From NCBI RefSeq assembly GCF_007748195.1, contig NZ_CP037920.1:4787800-4851799 (forward strand): a DNA stretch of 64,000 nt. The letters run 5' to 3'. The notes under the pieces were generated by a model. The model was not told where the DNA came from, did not search any database, and worked only from the letters and a program-made list of their open reading frames with translations. Shown piece by piece: positions 11,803-21,901 of the stretch (position 1 is the first letter of the stretch; the number at the start of each line of letters is the position of its first letter). The stretch comes from Gimesia aquarii (GTDB taxonomy: Bacteria; Planctomycetota; Planctomycetia; Planctomycetales; Planctomycetaceae). Made by a program: the position numbers and the translations under genes.

Positions 11803-14800
11803 ATGTCCCTGACACGACTGGCAGTTCACCGACCGATCACTACACTGATGGCCTCTCTGGTATTGGTCATGCTGGGTTGTGTTTCGTTGTCACAACTGGC
11901 AGTGGACCTGATGCCGGATATTCAAAATCCAAGCGTGAGTGTGATCACGATTTACAAAGGTGCCGGCCCCAGTGAAGCAGAAACGCTCATTACGCGCCCC
12001 ATCGAACAAACTCTCAGTTCAGTCGCCGGCGTGGAAAACATTCTCAGCAGCAGCGTCGAGGGAAGCAGCACCGTTCGCCTGCAATTCCAATGGGGAACAG
12101 ATCTCAATCTAGCGATCAACGAAGTCCGTGATTCGCTGAATAAGCTAAGAAATTCCCTTCCTGAGGGTGCTGAGGACCCTTATATTCGCCACTTTGATGT
12201 TGCTGATAGTCCAATTATCTATTTCGGTCTCAATAGCGATCTCGACCCGATTACCCTGACCCGCGTCACGGAAAATCAAATTATTCCCCAGTTTGAGCAG
12301 TTGGATGGTGTGGCCCGAGTGCGCATGCGAGGAGGGATTGAACGGGAGATTCAGATCAATCTGGATCGTAGTAAACTTGAATCTCTGAACATGGGCGTCA
12401 ATGAAGTTATCAATGCTTTACAGCAAGATAATATCAATCAACCCGCAGGAAATTTTGAAGAAGGACATCTCAATTTACATATTCGCAGCCAGGGAGAATT
12501 TACCAGCCTGGAACAAATCGAGAATACTGTAGTACGTGAAAAAGCAGGCGCGACCGTTCGCGTGCGTGATGTTGCTGATGTTGTCGACGGAGAAAAAGAA
12601 CGTACCGAGTTAACTCGTATGAACGGGCAGCCCGGTATTCTGCTCTACGTTTATAAACAGTCTGGCGCCAATACGATCAGTGTGAGCGACCTTGTTCGAA
12701 AGCAAATTGAGCGCGTTAATAAATCGTCTTCGGATGTAAATCTCAGTATTCGTGTTGATAAAGCTGAATTTATTCGACAATCAATTGCTAATATTCAAGA
12801 AGCGGCTCTTTATGGAATGGGCCTTGCGTTTCTAGTACTCATTCTCTTTCTACGAAGCTTTCGTAGTATGCTGGTGATCGGTGTATGTATGCCTCTCTCC
12901 GTTCTGGCGACATTTATTCTGATTTACTTTCAAGGTTTCACTTTGAATATCATCTCCTTTGGCGGCCTCGCTCTTGGTGTCGGTCTCCTGGTGGACAATT
13001 CGATTGTGGTTCTGGAAAGTATTTTCCGCAAACGGGAAGAAGGACTTGATCCTATTGCAGCTGCCATTGAAGGAACAGCTGAAGTTTCTGCTGCCATTGT
13101 TGCCAGCACATTGACGACACTCATTATCTTCCTGCCGTTGGTATTTATTCAGGGCGCGACAGGAATTCTATTACATCAACTGGCGTGGGTTGTTTCGTTC
13201 TCGCTAATCTGCTCTTTATTTGCTAGTCTGACACTGACTCCCGTGATGAGCGCTTACTGGATTCCGGCCGAGACAAAAAAAGTTCGCTCCAAATGGTCCA
13301 AACCTTGGTTTGCCACCATCGAAACCTTCCATAATACAAATCATAAGATTCTACTGTTTCTGGAACGAATTTATGAGCGAATTCTACGTTTCAGCTTAAA
13401 ACACTCAACGATGACCGGTTTCACTTTATTAGTATGTTTTACAGCGACTCTAGGCTTATCTCCACGTATCAAAACTGAGTTTTTACCGAAGACAGATGAA
13501 GCAACCGTCAATGTATTTTCGAGAATGGCAGCCGGTATCCAACTCAAAAAGTTGGACCAGCAAACACGTATACTTGAACAGGCAACAATCAAATCAGTTC
13601 CAGAAGCAGTCGCCATCGCCTCATTCATCGGTGATAGTGCGGATGATGCAGACCGCTGGAATCGAACTACGTTGCGAATTCAACTCTCACCTCGGAGTGA
13701 ACGAAAACGAGGTATCGAAGAGATTCGAAAAGCCCTCGATGATGCTATTGGTCCCGTCCCCGGCATGAAATTTCAGGTGAAAGCGCAAACGGAAATGATG
13801 CTGATGAGAATGATCAGCCGCAGAGGTGGTGGTGATCTAGTAGTTCAGGTTGCCGGGCACAATCTACAGCTATCACAAGAAATCGTAGAACAAGTCGTTG
13901 AGGTCATGAAACAAATCCCCGGACTGATCAACGTTGAAGCGGAAATCTCAGACCAACGTCCGGAATTGACCGCTTCTATTGACCGAGATAAAGCTGGGCT
14001 TCTCAAAATCAGTGTGCAGGATATTGCACAGACCCTTGAAACTACGATTCAGGGAACTGAAGCAACTCTCTACCGCGAAGACGGCGATGAATTCTCAGTA
14101 GTCGTTCGGCTTCGTGAAACAGACCGCGATCGTCTTTCAGATGTACAACAAGTGGGTGTCACAACAGAAACAGGTCGTACGATTCCACTTAAAAATCTGC
14201 TGCAATTTAAAACTGACGAAGCACCTGTTGTGATCGAACGCCAGGACCAACAACGTGTCTTAAGAATCTTTGCTGATGTGGAAGGCAGAGATCTGGGAAG
14301 TATCGTTCCCGAGTTAGAACAGCATTTGAACTCCATACAAATTCCTGCAGGATTTTCAATTCGAGTCGCCGGTGACTGGGAATCACAACAGAAAAGTTTT
14401 GATGCATTAAAGCAAGGATTTGTCCTGGCCATCATATTGATGTATATGGTCATGGCTTCACAGTATGAATCGCTGAGAGATCCATTTTACATCCTGTTCT
14501 CTGTTCCACTTGGAATGATTGGTGTGATCTGGGTCTTTGTGTTTACTGAAACGACATTAAATGTTCAATCCTTCATTGGCATCGTCGTTCTTTCCGGTAT
14601 CGTTGTGAACAATGCAATCGTGCTTGTGGATTACATTAATCAGCTCCGTAGACGCTTTCCCGACAAACCGCTTTCCGAACTGATCATCCAGGCAGCCACT
14701 CGGCGATTTCGCCCCATTCTGATGACCACTTTGACCACAGTTCTGGCAATGATCCCCATTGCACTGGGCTGGGGAGAAGGCGGGGAATTACAGGCACCAA

Positions 14801-14967
14801 TGGCACGTGTTGTAGTAGGTGGACTGTGTGCTGGTACGATTATTACGTTACTCGCCATTCCTTTGATTTATCAGACATGCACAGGATCTGTTACAAAAGA
14901 AGCGAAAGAAAAACATCAAGTATGCTCTGAGAATCCCCCCCTCGGTCAGGCAATAAAATCTACCTGA
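11803..14967 (+). CDS. RND family efflux transporter, inner-membrane pump
   Basis: 1054 aa, the usual size of AcrB/MexB/CzcA-type proton-driven pumps. An N-terminal helix is followed by a porter domain (GAGPSEAETLITRPIEQTL), a first block of membrane helices with the conserved GGLALGVGLLVDNSIVV in TM4, a second porter domain, and a second helix block with GIVVLSGIVVNNAIVLVDYI and RRFRPILMTTLTTVLAM. The TM4 segment carries one Asp (LLVDNS), as in proton-coupled hydrophobe/amphiphile pumps rather than the metal type with its DGAVV signature. It forms one operon with the adaptor gene upstream. Confidence 0.92.
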   Translation: MSLTRLAVHRPITTLMASLVLVMLGCVSLSQLAVDLMPDIQNPSVSVITIYKGAGPSEAETLITRPIEQTLSSVAGVENILSSSVEGSSTVRLQFQWGTDLNLAINEVRDSLNKLRNSLPEGAEDPYIRHFDVADSPIIYFGLNSDLDPITLTRVTENQIIPQFEQLDGVARVRMRGGIEREIQINLDRSKLESLNMGVNEVINALQQDNINQPAGNFEEGHLNLHIRSQGEFTSLEQIENTVVREKAGATVRVRDVADVVDGEKERTELTRMNGQPGILLYVYKQSGANTISVSDLVRKQIERVNKSSSDVNLSIRVDKAEFIRQSIANIQEAALYGMGLAFLVLILFLRSFRSMLVIGVCMPLSVLATFILIYFQGFTLNIISFGGLALGVGLLVDNSIVVLESIFRKREEGLDPIAAAIEGTAEVSAAIVASTLTTLIIFLPLVFIQGATGILLHQLAWVVSFSLICSLFASLTLTPVMSAYWIPAETKKVRSKWSKPWFATIETFHNTNHKILLFLERIYERILRFSLKHSTMTGFTLLVCFTATLGLSPRIKTEFLPKTDEATVNVFSRMAAGIQLKKLDQQTRILEQATIKSVPEAVAIASFIGDSADDADRWNRTTLRIQLSPRSERKRGIEEIRKALDDAIGPVPGMKFQVKAQTEMMLMRMISRRGGGDLVVQVAGHNLQLSQEIVEQVVEVMKQIPGLINVEAEISDQRPELTASIDRDKAGLLKISVQDIAQTLETTIQGTEATLYREDGDEFSVVVRLRETDRDRLSDVQQVGVTTETGRTIPLKNLLQFKTDEAPVVIERQDQQRVLRIFADVEGRDLGSIVPELEQHLNSIQIPAGFSIRVAGDWESQQKSFDALKQGFVLAIILMYMVMASQYESLRDPFYILFSVPLGMIGVIWVFVFTETTLNVQSFIGIVVLSGIVVNNAIVLVDYINQLRRRFPDKPLSELIIQAATRRFRPILMTTLTTVLAMIPIALGWGEGGELQAPMARVVVGGLCAGTIITLLAIPLIYQTCTGSVTKEAKEKHQVCSENPPLGQAIKST

Positions 14968-15130
14968 ATATGCTGGCAGAGCCCATCTACGATAGCATCA
15001 AATCAGCCAGAATGTCTATAATAAGCGTCTAAAGGATGAGCAGACATTTCCGCTTCAGTTCTTGTGTTGCATACTACAATCAGATTAGCATCTATTTCAT
15101 CTGTGGGCCCTTGGACAGTCATTCCGATTT

Positions 15131-16411
15131 ATGATGAATCAAAAACCTTCTCTCATTTCTGAACCGATTCCCTACAATACAATTTTTCCCTGGTTGCATC
15201 TATTTCGCATCTTTCGACTGGCCGTCGATTTTCAGAAAATTATGCTAGCTTCGGCAGCGTTTCTACTTTTGCTCCTGGGAAATCACCTGTTTAACACTCT
15301 TCCATTTGCCCCTCCTCAACAGGTAAGAGATACAGAGCAGTTACTTCCGCAAAACATCCAGTTTTATCCACAAGCTTCGGATCGTTTTCTGCAACAGCGG
15401 CTAAATAGCATCAAAATACTTGGAGAGAATAGCAACTACACAATCTTTCATGAATTGAATGAAAGAACATTGCTGGAACCAATGTCATCTTTTACAAGGC
15501 CCGTCTTCACTCTTTTTAATGTTGGAACCAATTGGAGTTCCCTCGCTTACGCTACGACGCAACTACTCTGGGCCGTTATCGTATGGTCCCTGTTTGGCGG
15601 AGCCATTACCAGAATTGCCGCCATCCAATTTGCTCAGGATGAACATATCGGACTCCGCGCCGCGTTACGTTTCTCATTGAAACGCATTCTTTCATTGGTG
15701 AGTGCTCCCCTGCTCCCTTTCGCCGGTATAGGATTTTTCTGGGTATTGTGTCTACTCATCGGCTTGCTCGGTTATATTCCAGGAGTCGGGGAAACCATTG
15801 TCAGTTTGTTCTGGGGTCTTGCCTACCTGTTTGCATTTGTAATGAGTTTGATTCTGCTGGTTACCCTAGCGGGCTGGCCTTTGATGATGGCCACGATCAG
15901 TGTCGAAGACAGTGATGGTTTTGACGGGTTGAGCCGTATCTTCAGTTACCTGTTTGGCCGAATCTGGTATTTCCTCTGGCTCGTGATTGTCACCCTTTGC
16001 TATGGTGCTGTTTGCCTCTTCTTTGTGGAATTACTGCTCACATTTATCACCTATCTCTCTTACTGGGGAGTCACTTGGGGGCTAAGTGATGATACAACCA
16101 ATCAATTATTCATGCCTAATCAGAATTCGCTCGCGAGAACCATTACTCTGGGATGGGGAAAGGTACTCAGTATTTTATTTTCCGGATTCATCATCAGTTT
16201 TTTCTGGTCGGCAAATACTGTTATCTATTTTCTTTTACGAAAGTGTGATGATGGGACTCCAATCGATCACATCTACAATGCAGATGCGGACGAAGAACAA
16301 GCAGCTGATCTCCCCTTAGCGGGCGTTGCTAAATCAGAAGAACCAGTGATTGAGCGACCTGTAAATCCAGAGCAATCAGAAGAAAAACCGGAAGACGAAG
16401 AAACGTCTTAG
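15131..16411 (+). CDS. Unknown multi-pass membrane protein
   Basis: 426 aa. I do not recognise a family. Hydrophobic segments near residues 38-52, 140-155, 195-215, 225-250, 285-310 and 340-365 suggest about six membrane helices. The C-terminal 60 residues are cytoplasmic-looking, rich in Glu and Asp with PVNPEQSEEKPEDEET. ATG codons at 15131 and 15134 are both possible starts; neither has a good ribosome binding site. It follows the RND operon by 163 bases on the same strand, so readthrough is possible but not shown. It is convergent with fabH. Confidence 0.7.
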   Translation: MMNQKPSLISEPIPYNTIFPWLHLFRIFRLAVDFQKIMLASAAFLLLLLGNHLFNTLPFAPPQQVRDTEQLLPQNIQFYPQASDRFLQQRLNSIKILGENSNYTIFHELNERTLLEPMSSFTRPVFTLFNVGTNWSSLAYATTQLLWAVIVWSLFGGAITRIAAIQFAQDEHIGLRAALRFSLKRILSLVSAPLLPFAGIGFFWVLCLLIGLLGYIPGVGETIVSLFWGLAYLFAFVMSLILLVTLAGWPLMMATISVEDSDGFDGLSRIFSYLFGRIWYFLWLVIVTLCYGAVCLFFVELLLTFITYLSYWGVTWGLSDDTTNQLFMPNQNSLARTITLGWGKVLSILFSGFIISFFWSANTVIYFLLRKCDDGTPIDHIYNADADEEQAADLPLAGVAKSEEPVIERPVNPEQSEEKPEDEETS

Positions 16412-16498
16412 AAATAAGATATCAAGGCTAAACTAATAGATAAGATTAATCTCTCTCAGATCAGATCCGGAAAGACGTCAGCACTTTTCAATACCGTT

Positions 16499-17671
16499 TT
16501 ACCAGCGAAATAATCCGGTACCCCAGGCAAGGCCTGCTCCAAAACCACTAAGTAGGACGGTATCGCCTCGGTTAATCAGACCGGCTTGAAATGCTTCATC
16601 AAGTACAATTGGAATCGATCCCGCAGAGGTATTTCCATACTTGCTCAAGTTGTTAAATACCTTTTCGCGAGGAATTCCCAATTGTTCACAAGCCGAATCA
16701 ATAATTCGAATATTGGCCTGATGCATCAAAAACAAATCGACCTCATGCACACTCATACCAGTTTTGGTTAACATCAGGTCAATAGAGTCGGCGACAGTTC
16801 TGACAGCCCATTTAAAGACACTACGACCATCCATACTTAAAAAATGGCGACCATCTTTGATGTCTTCTACTGTAGCAGGATTACGTGTACCACCGGCAGG
16901 ACGATCTAATAATGAGGAACCGCTGCCATCCGAACCAGTCTGATAGCAAGTTAAACCCTGATGTGGATCCCCTTTCGCCAGCAATACGGCGCCTGCCCCA
17001 TCGCCAAATAGAGGAGCAACGCGGCGATCATCAGGATTAACAATACGACTATTACAATCTCCACCAATCACCAGAGCCAATTTACTGTTTCCTGTTGCCA
17101 CGTATTGAGCGGCTGTGACGAGAGAATACATGAATCCTGCACAAGCGGCTTGTAAATCAATTGCGGGCGCATCAAGACCTAATCGATCCTGAACCAGACA
17201 AGAAACCGAAGGACATTGATAGTCGGGTGTAAATGTCCCGACAATCAGCAAATCAATGTCTTCAGGACTGACACGTGCAGCACGAATGGCTTTTTGTGCC
17301 GCTTCGTAACACAAGTCACTGGTCGCCATTTCTGGAGGGGCATGACGGCGTTCTAAGATACCAGTACGTTGCTCAATCCATTCCGGATCAAAACCATAAC
17401 GCTCCTGCAGGTCTTGATTGGTAACGATATTATTGGGTACGTAAGATCCACTCGAAACAATTTGTACTCCCAATAATGAATTAGTTCGTTGACTAATCAC
17501 TTGGCGACCACGCTTACTCTCTATTTTCTTTTTATCAGATGACAATTTCACCTGTTGATTCAGAAGCCCAGACGCATCCAAGACTGATTCAAGATCGGAG
17601 GAATTGACTTGATTTTTGGTTTTATACTTTAAAGAAATTTTGTGCATTATTCTGACATCCTTATTCAGCAT
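16499..17671 (-). CDS. fabH: 3-oxoacyl-ACP synthase III (FabH-type ketosynthase)
   Basis: Starts fatty-acid synthesis by condensing acetyl-CoA with malonyl-ACP. The catalytic triad is present: Cys177 in QAACAGFMYSL, His317 in LMHQANIRI and Asn347 in KYGNTSAGS. The C-terminal GFGAGLAWG is the usual FabH ending. The protein is 390 aa, against about 320-330 for the family, because of a basic, unconserved N-terminal tail of about 65 residues before LLGVQIVSSGSYVPN. Two ATG starts (17671 and 17647) each have a purine-rich site, so the tail seems to be translated. It is separated from the acp and fabD genes usually seen beside it. Confidence 0.88.
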   Translation of the reverse strand: MLNKDVRIMHKISLKYKTKNQVNSSDLESVLDASGLLNQQVKLSSDKKKIESKRGRQVISQRTNSLLGVQIVSSGSYVPNNIVTNQDLQERYGFDPEWIEQRTGILERRHAPPEMATSDLCYEAAQKAIRAARVSPEDIDLLIVGTFTPDYQCPSVSCLVQDRLGLDAPAIDLQAACAGFMYSLVTAAQYVATGNSKLALVIGGDCNSRIVNPDDRRVAPLFGDGAGAVLLAKGDPHQGLTCYQTGSDGSGSSLLDRPAGGTRNPATVEDIKDGRHFLSMDGRSVFKWAVRTVADSIDLMLTKTGMSVHEVDLFLMHQANIRIIDSACEQLGIPREKVFNNLSKYGNTSAGSIPIVLDEAFQAGLINRGDTVLLSGFGAGLAWGTGLFRW

Positions 17672-18011
17672 TTACTGACCCCTGAATCAATTTCAGAGCC
17701 CAGCCTCCATTCAACACGAATCCTATCGTGATGTAGCACAACTCCAATAGAACAGGCCACTTTCACTAAGTAAACCTGTCATGAATACGATTTTGCACTG
17801 TTCACTAAGAACACTCAAGATTTTTTGTGAGAATAGAAATGATCGAGTCTCACTAATACATTGATGGTCATTATTATCTAATCATTCTCATAATGTTCGC
17901 AGAGTATAGCGTTTCATAAAATTGGAAACTAGCGAAATATAGAAAATTCCAGCTAACGAATAAGATAGGTAAAATACCACCGCCTTCAAAATGAACATAA
18001 ACACACATATT
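17672..18011. other. AT-rich intergenic region upstream of fabH
   Basis: About 340 bases holding the presumed fabH promoter (minus strand) and the 3' flank of the next minus-strand gene. No convincing coding frame, terminator or named operator was recognised. Confidence 0.4.
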
Positions 18012-18989
18012 TCAGGCAACTTCTTCATCCAATTTATCATTACAAATTCGATAATAGAGATATGTTTCGAATTCCTCTTCCAGATTATCTCCCCTTTTCA
18101 CTTCGATGCTGATTCCATACCCACGGATTTCGAGTATTCGTGTTCTGATTGCCGCTCCTACTTCAGAATCACAAGATATGCTTAAATCCCCTGATAAAGG
18201 GGGAAACAGCCCGATATGCACTACACTCACTTTCTGATTCCTAGCGAACTGAACCAGGGTGCCCCCCTCAATCACTTCAGAACCATCGGGTTCCGTCATA
18301 CGACTCATCCACTGTGAACGATTTTCCTGCTCTTCGTCAAACTCAATGACTTCATGAGTAGAATCAGTAGATAGTTCCGGCAATACCTTCAATAATGCTT
18401 CATTACTCTCATCGATCAATGCAGGTGTCTCGACGCTCGTTTCTTCCGTAACAAGCGTCTGCTTTGGGCTTGAGATGTGTCTTTCCTGGTCATGCTGCGA
18501 GAATTGTTGTCCTTCTTCATGTTGAAGCTCGGTTGGAAAATTCTCAGAAGCTGCCAACGCTGCCGCCTCGCGTTCAATCAGCTCGTGAACACCAGCAAAT
18601 GCCAAAAAGTAAACAGTAATCAAGCCCCATCCACCAACAGATGTCAATTGTCCGTCTGGAAGCGCTGCGAACATTCCGCCTAAGACTGGTAGAATCAGTA
18701 CCAGAGTTAGTGAATACTTCTGACTCTGTGAAAGATCCATCAACCGCTGAGAGCGTATCAAAAGTAGAGTGGCTAAAGAGAAACACGACAGCAGACCGCC
18801 TAATGTTACCAGAGGTAAAAAGCTCTGCTGAACTTGAAAAATGCCAGTAGCGCGCATTAACAGTAATACACTGGCAAGAATGAAACTAACACCAATCATA
18901 AAAAAAGGGAACAGCCATCTCAAACGAGATGACTTTCCCTGAATGGTTCTATTCTTAATTTGATTGATGCTGCGTTTTGTTTCTTCCAT
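18012..18989 (-). CDS. Unknown membrane protein with acidic cytoplasmic region
   Basis: 325 aa, unrecognised. Four hydrophobic stretches occupy the first 145 residues (LFPFFMIGVSFILASVLLLM, then LVTLGGLLSCFSLATLLLI, LTLVLILPVLGGMFAAL and GLITVYFLAFAGVHELI). A Ser/Glu-rich linker follows, and then a compact soluble C-terminal domain of about 95 residues. GGAGG nine bases before the ATG at 18989 decides the start; an ATG nine bases further upstream overlaps that site. It follows metK by 58 bases on the same strand and may be cotranscribed. Confidence 0.7.
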   Translation of the reverse strand: MEETKRSINQIKNRTIQGKSSRLRWLFPFFMIGVSFILASVLLLMRATGIFQVQQSFLPLVTLGGLLSCFSLATLLLIRSQRLMDLSQSQKYSLTLVLILPVLGGMFAALPDGQLTSVGGWGLITVYFLAFAGVHELIEREAAALAASENFPTELQHEEGQQFSQHDQERHISSPKQTLVTEETSVETPALIDESNEALLKVLPELSTDSTHEVIEFDEEQENRSQWMSRMTEPDGSEVIEGGTLVQFARNQKVSVVHIGLFPPLSGDLSISCDSEVGAAIRTRILEIRGYGISIEVKRGDNLEEEFETYLYYRICNDKLDEEVA

Positions 18990-19047
18990 GTCGAGCATCC
19001 TCCATTCTGCTCGGCGAGAGTTGACTCAGAAATCAGCGGAACCTCAA

Positions 19048-20226
19048 TCACGACATCGCGAATTGAGGCTCAGGCACTTCGTTTCCCAGGCCAGCAGCGT
19101 CTCTCAACTCAGCAGCTTTGTCTGTTGCTTCCCAAGTGAAATCGGGATCGTTTCGACCAAAGTGCCCGCCCCAGGTTGTTTTTCTGAAGATGGGACGACG
19201 CAACTGTAAATGATTAATAATCCCCTGTGGCGTTAACGGAAAGATATCTCTGACCAGTTGAGAAATCGTTTCTTCCGGAATCACCGAGGTTTCCTTTGTA
19301 TCTACATAAATACTGGTCGGTTCAGCAACACCAATCGCATAGGAAAGCTGAACTTCACACTCAGAAGCCAGACCAGCGGCCACAATATTCTTCGCGATAT
19401 AACGGGCCATATAAGCTGCAGAACGATCCACCTTGGTAGCATCCTTACCACTGAATGCGCCGCCACCATGACGTCCCCAACCACCATAAGTGTCGACAAT
19501 GATTTTGCGGCCTGTCAGACCAGTATCTCCATGAGGCCCCCCAATCACAAATCGACCAGTAGGATTGATATGATATTTGGTCTTGTCACTCAAAAAATTT
19601 GCTGGAACAATTTCCTTGATCACATTTTCAATGACGAAGTCACGAATCTCTTCCTGACTGACATTTTCAGTATGCTGAGTTGAAACAACTACGGCCGAAA
19701 CACCAACAGGCTTGCCATCTTCGTATTCAACAGTGACCTGGCTTTTACTGTCTGGCAACAACCAGTCGACTTCACCATTCTGACGGATTTCAGTCAGCTT
19801 ATTCAAAATTCGGTGAGAAAGGGCAATCGGAACTGGCATGTATTCTTCAGTCTGGTTACAGGCATATCCAAACATGAGGCCTTGATCTCCTGCACCTTCT
19901 GCATCAACACCTTGCGCAATATCTGCACTTTGTTGATGAAGCTTTACCAGAACTTCACAAGTATCAGCATTAAAGCCGATATCTTTACTGGTATAGCCAA
20001 TATCCCGAATCACATCACGTGCAATTTTCTCATAATCCACTTTTGCATTACTTGTGATTTCTCCTGAGAGCACAACAAAGTCAGTTGTGCACAAAGTCTC
20101 ACAAGCGACGCGCGAATAAGGATCGCCAGCAAGCAGTGCATCCAATATCCCATCTGACACCTGGTCAGATACTTTATCAGGATGCCCCATACTGACCGAT
20201 TCACTTGTGAACGAGAAGTTAGCCAT
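19048..20226 (-). CDS. metK: S-adenosylmethionine synthetase
   Basis: Makes S-adenosylmethionine from methionine and ATP. 392 aa, normal length. The N-terminal [20 protein letters not shown] carries the ATP and metal residues. [31 protein letters not shown] and [19 protein letters not shown] are the P-loop-like and methionine-site signatures. GGTGGAG ten bases before the ATG is the ribosome binding site. The 270-base leader contains no recognisable SAM riboswitch core. Confidence 0.97.
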   Translation of the reverse strand: MANFSFTSESVSMGHPDKVSDQVSDGILDALLAGDPYSRVACETLCTTDFVVLSGEITSNAKVDYEKIARDVIRDIGYTSKDIGFNADTCEVLVKLHQQSADIAQGVDAEGAGDQGLMFGYACNQTEEYMPVPIALSHRILNKLTEIRQNGEVDWLLPDSKSQVTVEYEDGKPVGVSAVVVSTQHTENVSQEEIRDFVIENVIKEIVPANFLSDKTKYHINPTGRFVIGGPHGDTGLTGRKIIVDTYGGWGRHGGGAFSGKDATKVDRSAAYMARYIAKNIVAAGLASECEVQLSYAIGVAEPTSIYVDTKETSVIPEETISQLVRDIFPLTPQGIINHLQLRRPIFRKTTWGGHFGRNDPDFTWEATDKAAELRDAAGLGNEVPEPQFAMS

Positions 20227-20500
20227 GCGTCACTCCACCTTTTTTGCATTGATTAAAGAAAGATAGTCAAAAATATATCTCGCCCGATTTCGGGATCACT
20301 TTAGTATCCACTCATCCTTGAAAGATCATACCAAACACACTCTTGTGAACCTGACCTTTGCGAGTATTATTGTTCCCGATTGTAGAGCCCCTGAATGAAC
20401 TCAACAAGAGTTTCTCCCCTCTAGCTTAACGTTTTGAACAAGGTTTCTCAAAAAATCAGCACTATTTTCATAGATGATCAGTAGAATATTTCCCTGCATT

Positions 20501-21886
20501 CTAAGCCGCACGTTCACAGCTAGTTACCTTAGTGTTCATGAGGAGAGGAAGAATCAAGTTCACAGTCCGACTTGTTGCACCACGTTGGTCTAAGACAAAT
20601 TTTTGTGCCCGCTCTCCCTGACTTGCTGCCGTTTGAGGATCTTTCAACCAATCCAACAGAGTGACGAGCAATTCATCCTGGTCATGGACCACTTTAGCTG
20701 CCCGATGTTGGATCAATGCATCCACCACATCTTTGAAGTTCCAAGTATTGGGTCCGAACATCAGAGCAGTACCATAACCGGCGGGCTCAATCATGTTTTG
20801 CCCTCCCCGCTTCGTCAAACTTCCCCCAACGAAAGCCACATCCGCCACCCCCCAACAGGCTTTTAATTCTCCCAATGTATCCAGCAAACCAACGGCCGGT
20901 GCTTCACTGTTGGAAAAAGGAAGCAACGTACTTACATCACCCTGTCTTTGTTCGCTACGACGAATTAAGGGCAGGCCATAACTTTTTATCATTTCAGCGA
21001 CTTCTTCAAAGCGTTCCTGGTGCCGGGGAACCAGAATGAGTCGAAGACTCGGAAAATATTTCCTGGCTTCCAGATAAATATCCAGAGCAATACGTTCTTC
21101 AGGAGACTGTGTACTACCTGCAACCAAAACAGTCTGTGCTGTATTTAACCGAAATGTACTTCGGAGCTCGGCTGTTAACGGATTGTCCCGCTCAACTTCA
21201 ATACCGTCAAACTTTATGGAACCAGTAATATGAATACGGTCTGAATTACCTTTGAGACTTCGAAACCGCTCAGCATAATTCTCTGTCTGCGTTGCAATCA
21301 AATGGAGCCGATTCAAGAGAGGACCGATCAATTTGCGAATCCGCCAATATCCACGAAAACTCTTTTCGCTTAAGCGACCGTTGATAATAGAGACTGGTAT
21401 TTTTAACTCAGCAGCAGCGAGTACAAAATTTGGCCAAAGTTCCATTTCCACCAGAATCACCGCCGTTGGTTGAATTCGCTGAAGGGCACGCTTGACTGCC
21501 CATGAAAAATCGAGCGGAAAATAACAAATACGATATTGGGGAAATTTCTCTTGAGCGACAGTAAACCCGGTATGAGTTGTCGTCGTGATGACAAACTCCA
21601 CATCTGGAATCTGCTCTTGAATTTGATCTAATAACGGTGGCAGTTGAAGCACTTCACCGACACTGACGGCGTGAAACCAAAGACAGGGACGATCTTCATC
21701 CCGACAAGGCAGGTTTCCCAGAAACTTCTGACTCCAACCAGATCGATATTTCTTTTGAACCAAAACCCGATACAGAATGATCGGGAAAACAACTGCCAAC
21801 AACAGGCAATAAACAAGGTTCAAAAGATAAGAAATTAAACGCACGGGATTCCATTCCCTTATCAAATTCTGGTGTTGCCTGAGCAC
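20501..21886 (-). CDS. waaA: 3-deoxy-D-manno-octulosonic acid (Kdo) transferase
   Basis: Adds Kdo from CMP-Kdo to lipid A precursor at the inner membrane, so it indicates that this organism makes lipid A-type LPS. 461 aa with an N-terminal membrane anchor (LLLAVVFPIILYRVLV), a GT30 N-terminal domain with FHAVSVGEV and ILVEMELWPNF, and a glycosyltransferase C-terminal domain with VAGSTQSPEE and the hallmark VGGSLTKRGGQNMIEPA. It begins 15 bases after the secA stop, so the two share a transcript. The length is slightly above E. coli WaaA (425 aa). Confidence 0.93.
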   Translation of the reverse strand: MLRQHQNLIREWNPVRLISYLLNLVYCLLLAVVFPIILYRVLVQKKYRSGWSQKFLGNLPCRDEDRPCLWFHAVSVGEVLQLPPLLDQIQEQIPDVEFVITTTTHTGFTVAQEKFPQYRICYFPLDFSWAVKRALQRIQPTAVILVEMELWPNFVLAAAELKIPVSIINGRLSEKSFRGYWRIRKLIGPLLNRLHLIATQTENYAERFRSLKGNSDRIHITGSIKFDGIEVERDNPLTAELRSTFRLNTAQTVLVAGSTQSPEERIALDIYLEARKYFPSLRLILVPRHQERFEEVAEMIKSYGLPLIRRSEQRQGDVSTLLPFSNSEAPAVGLLDTLGELKACWGVADVAFVGGSLTKRGGQNMIEPAGYGTALMFGPNTWNFKDVVDALIQHRAAKVVHDQDELLVTLLDWLKDPQTAASQGERAQKFVLDQRGATSRTVNLILPLLMNTKVTSCERAA

Positions 21887-21901
21887 ATTACTGTTTAAAA
21901 A

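Noticed and set aside
20227-20500. SAM riboswitch before metK
   Set aside because: No SAM-I or SAM-II core motif recognised; only a short CCCGAAATCGGG hairpin.
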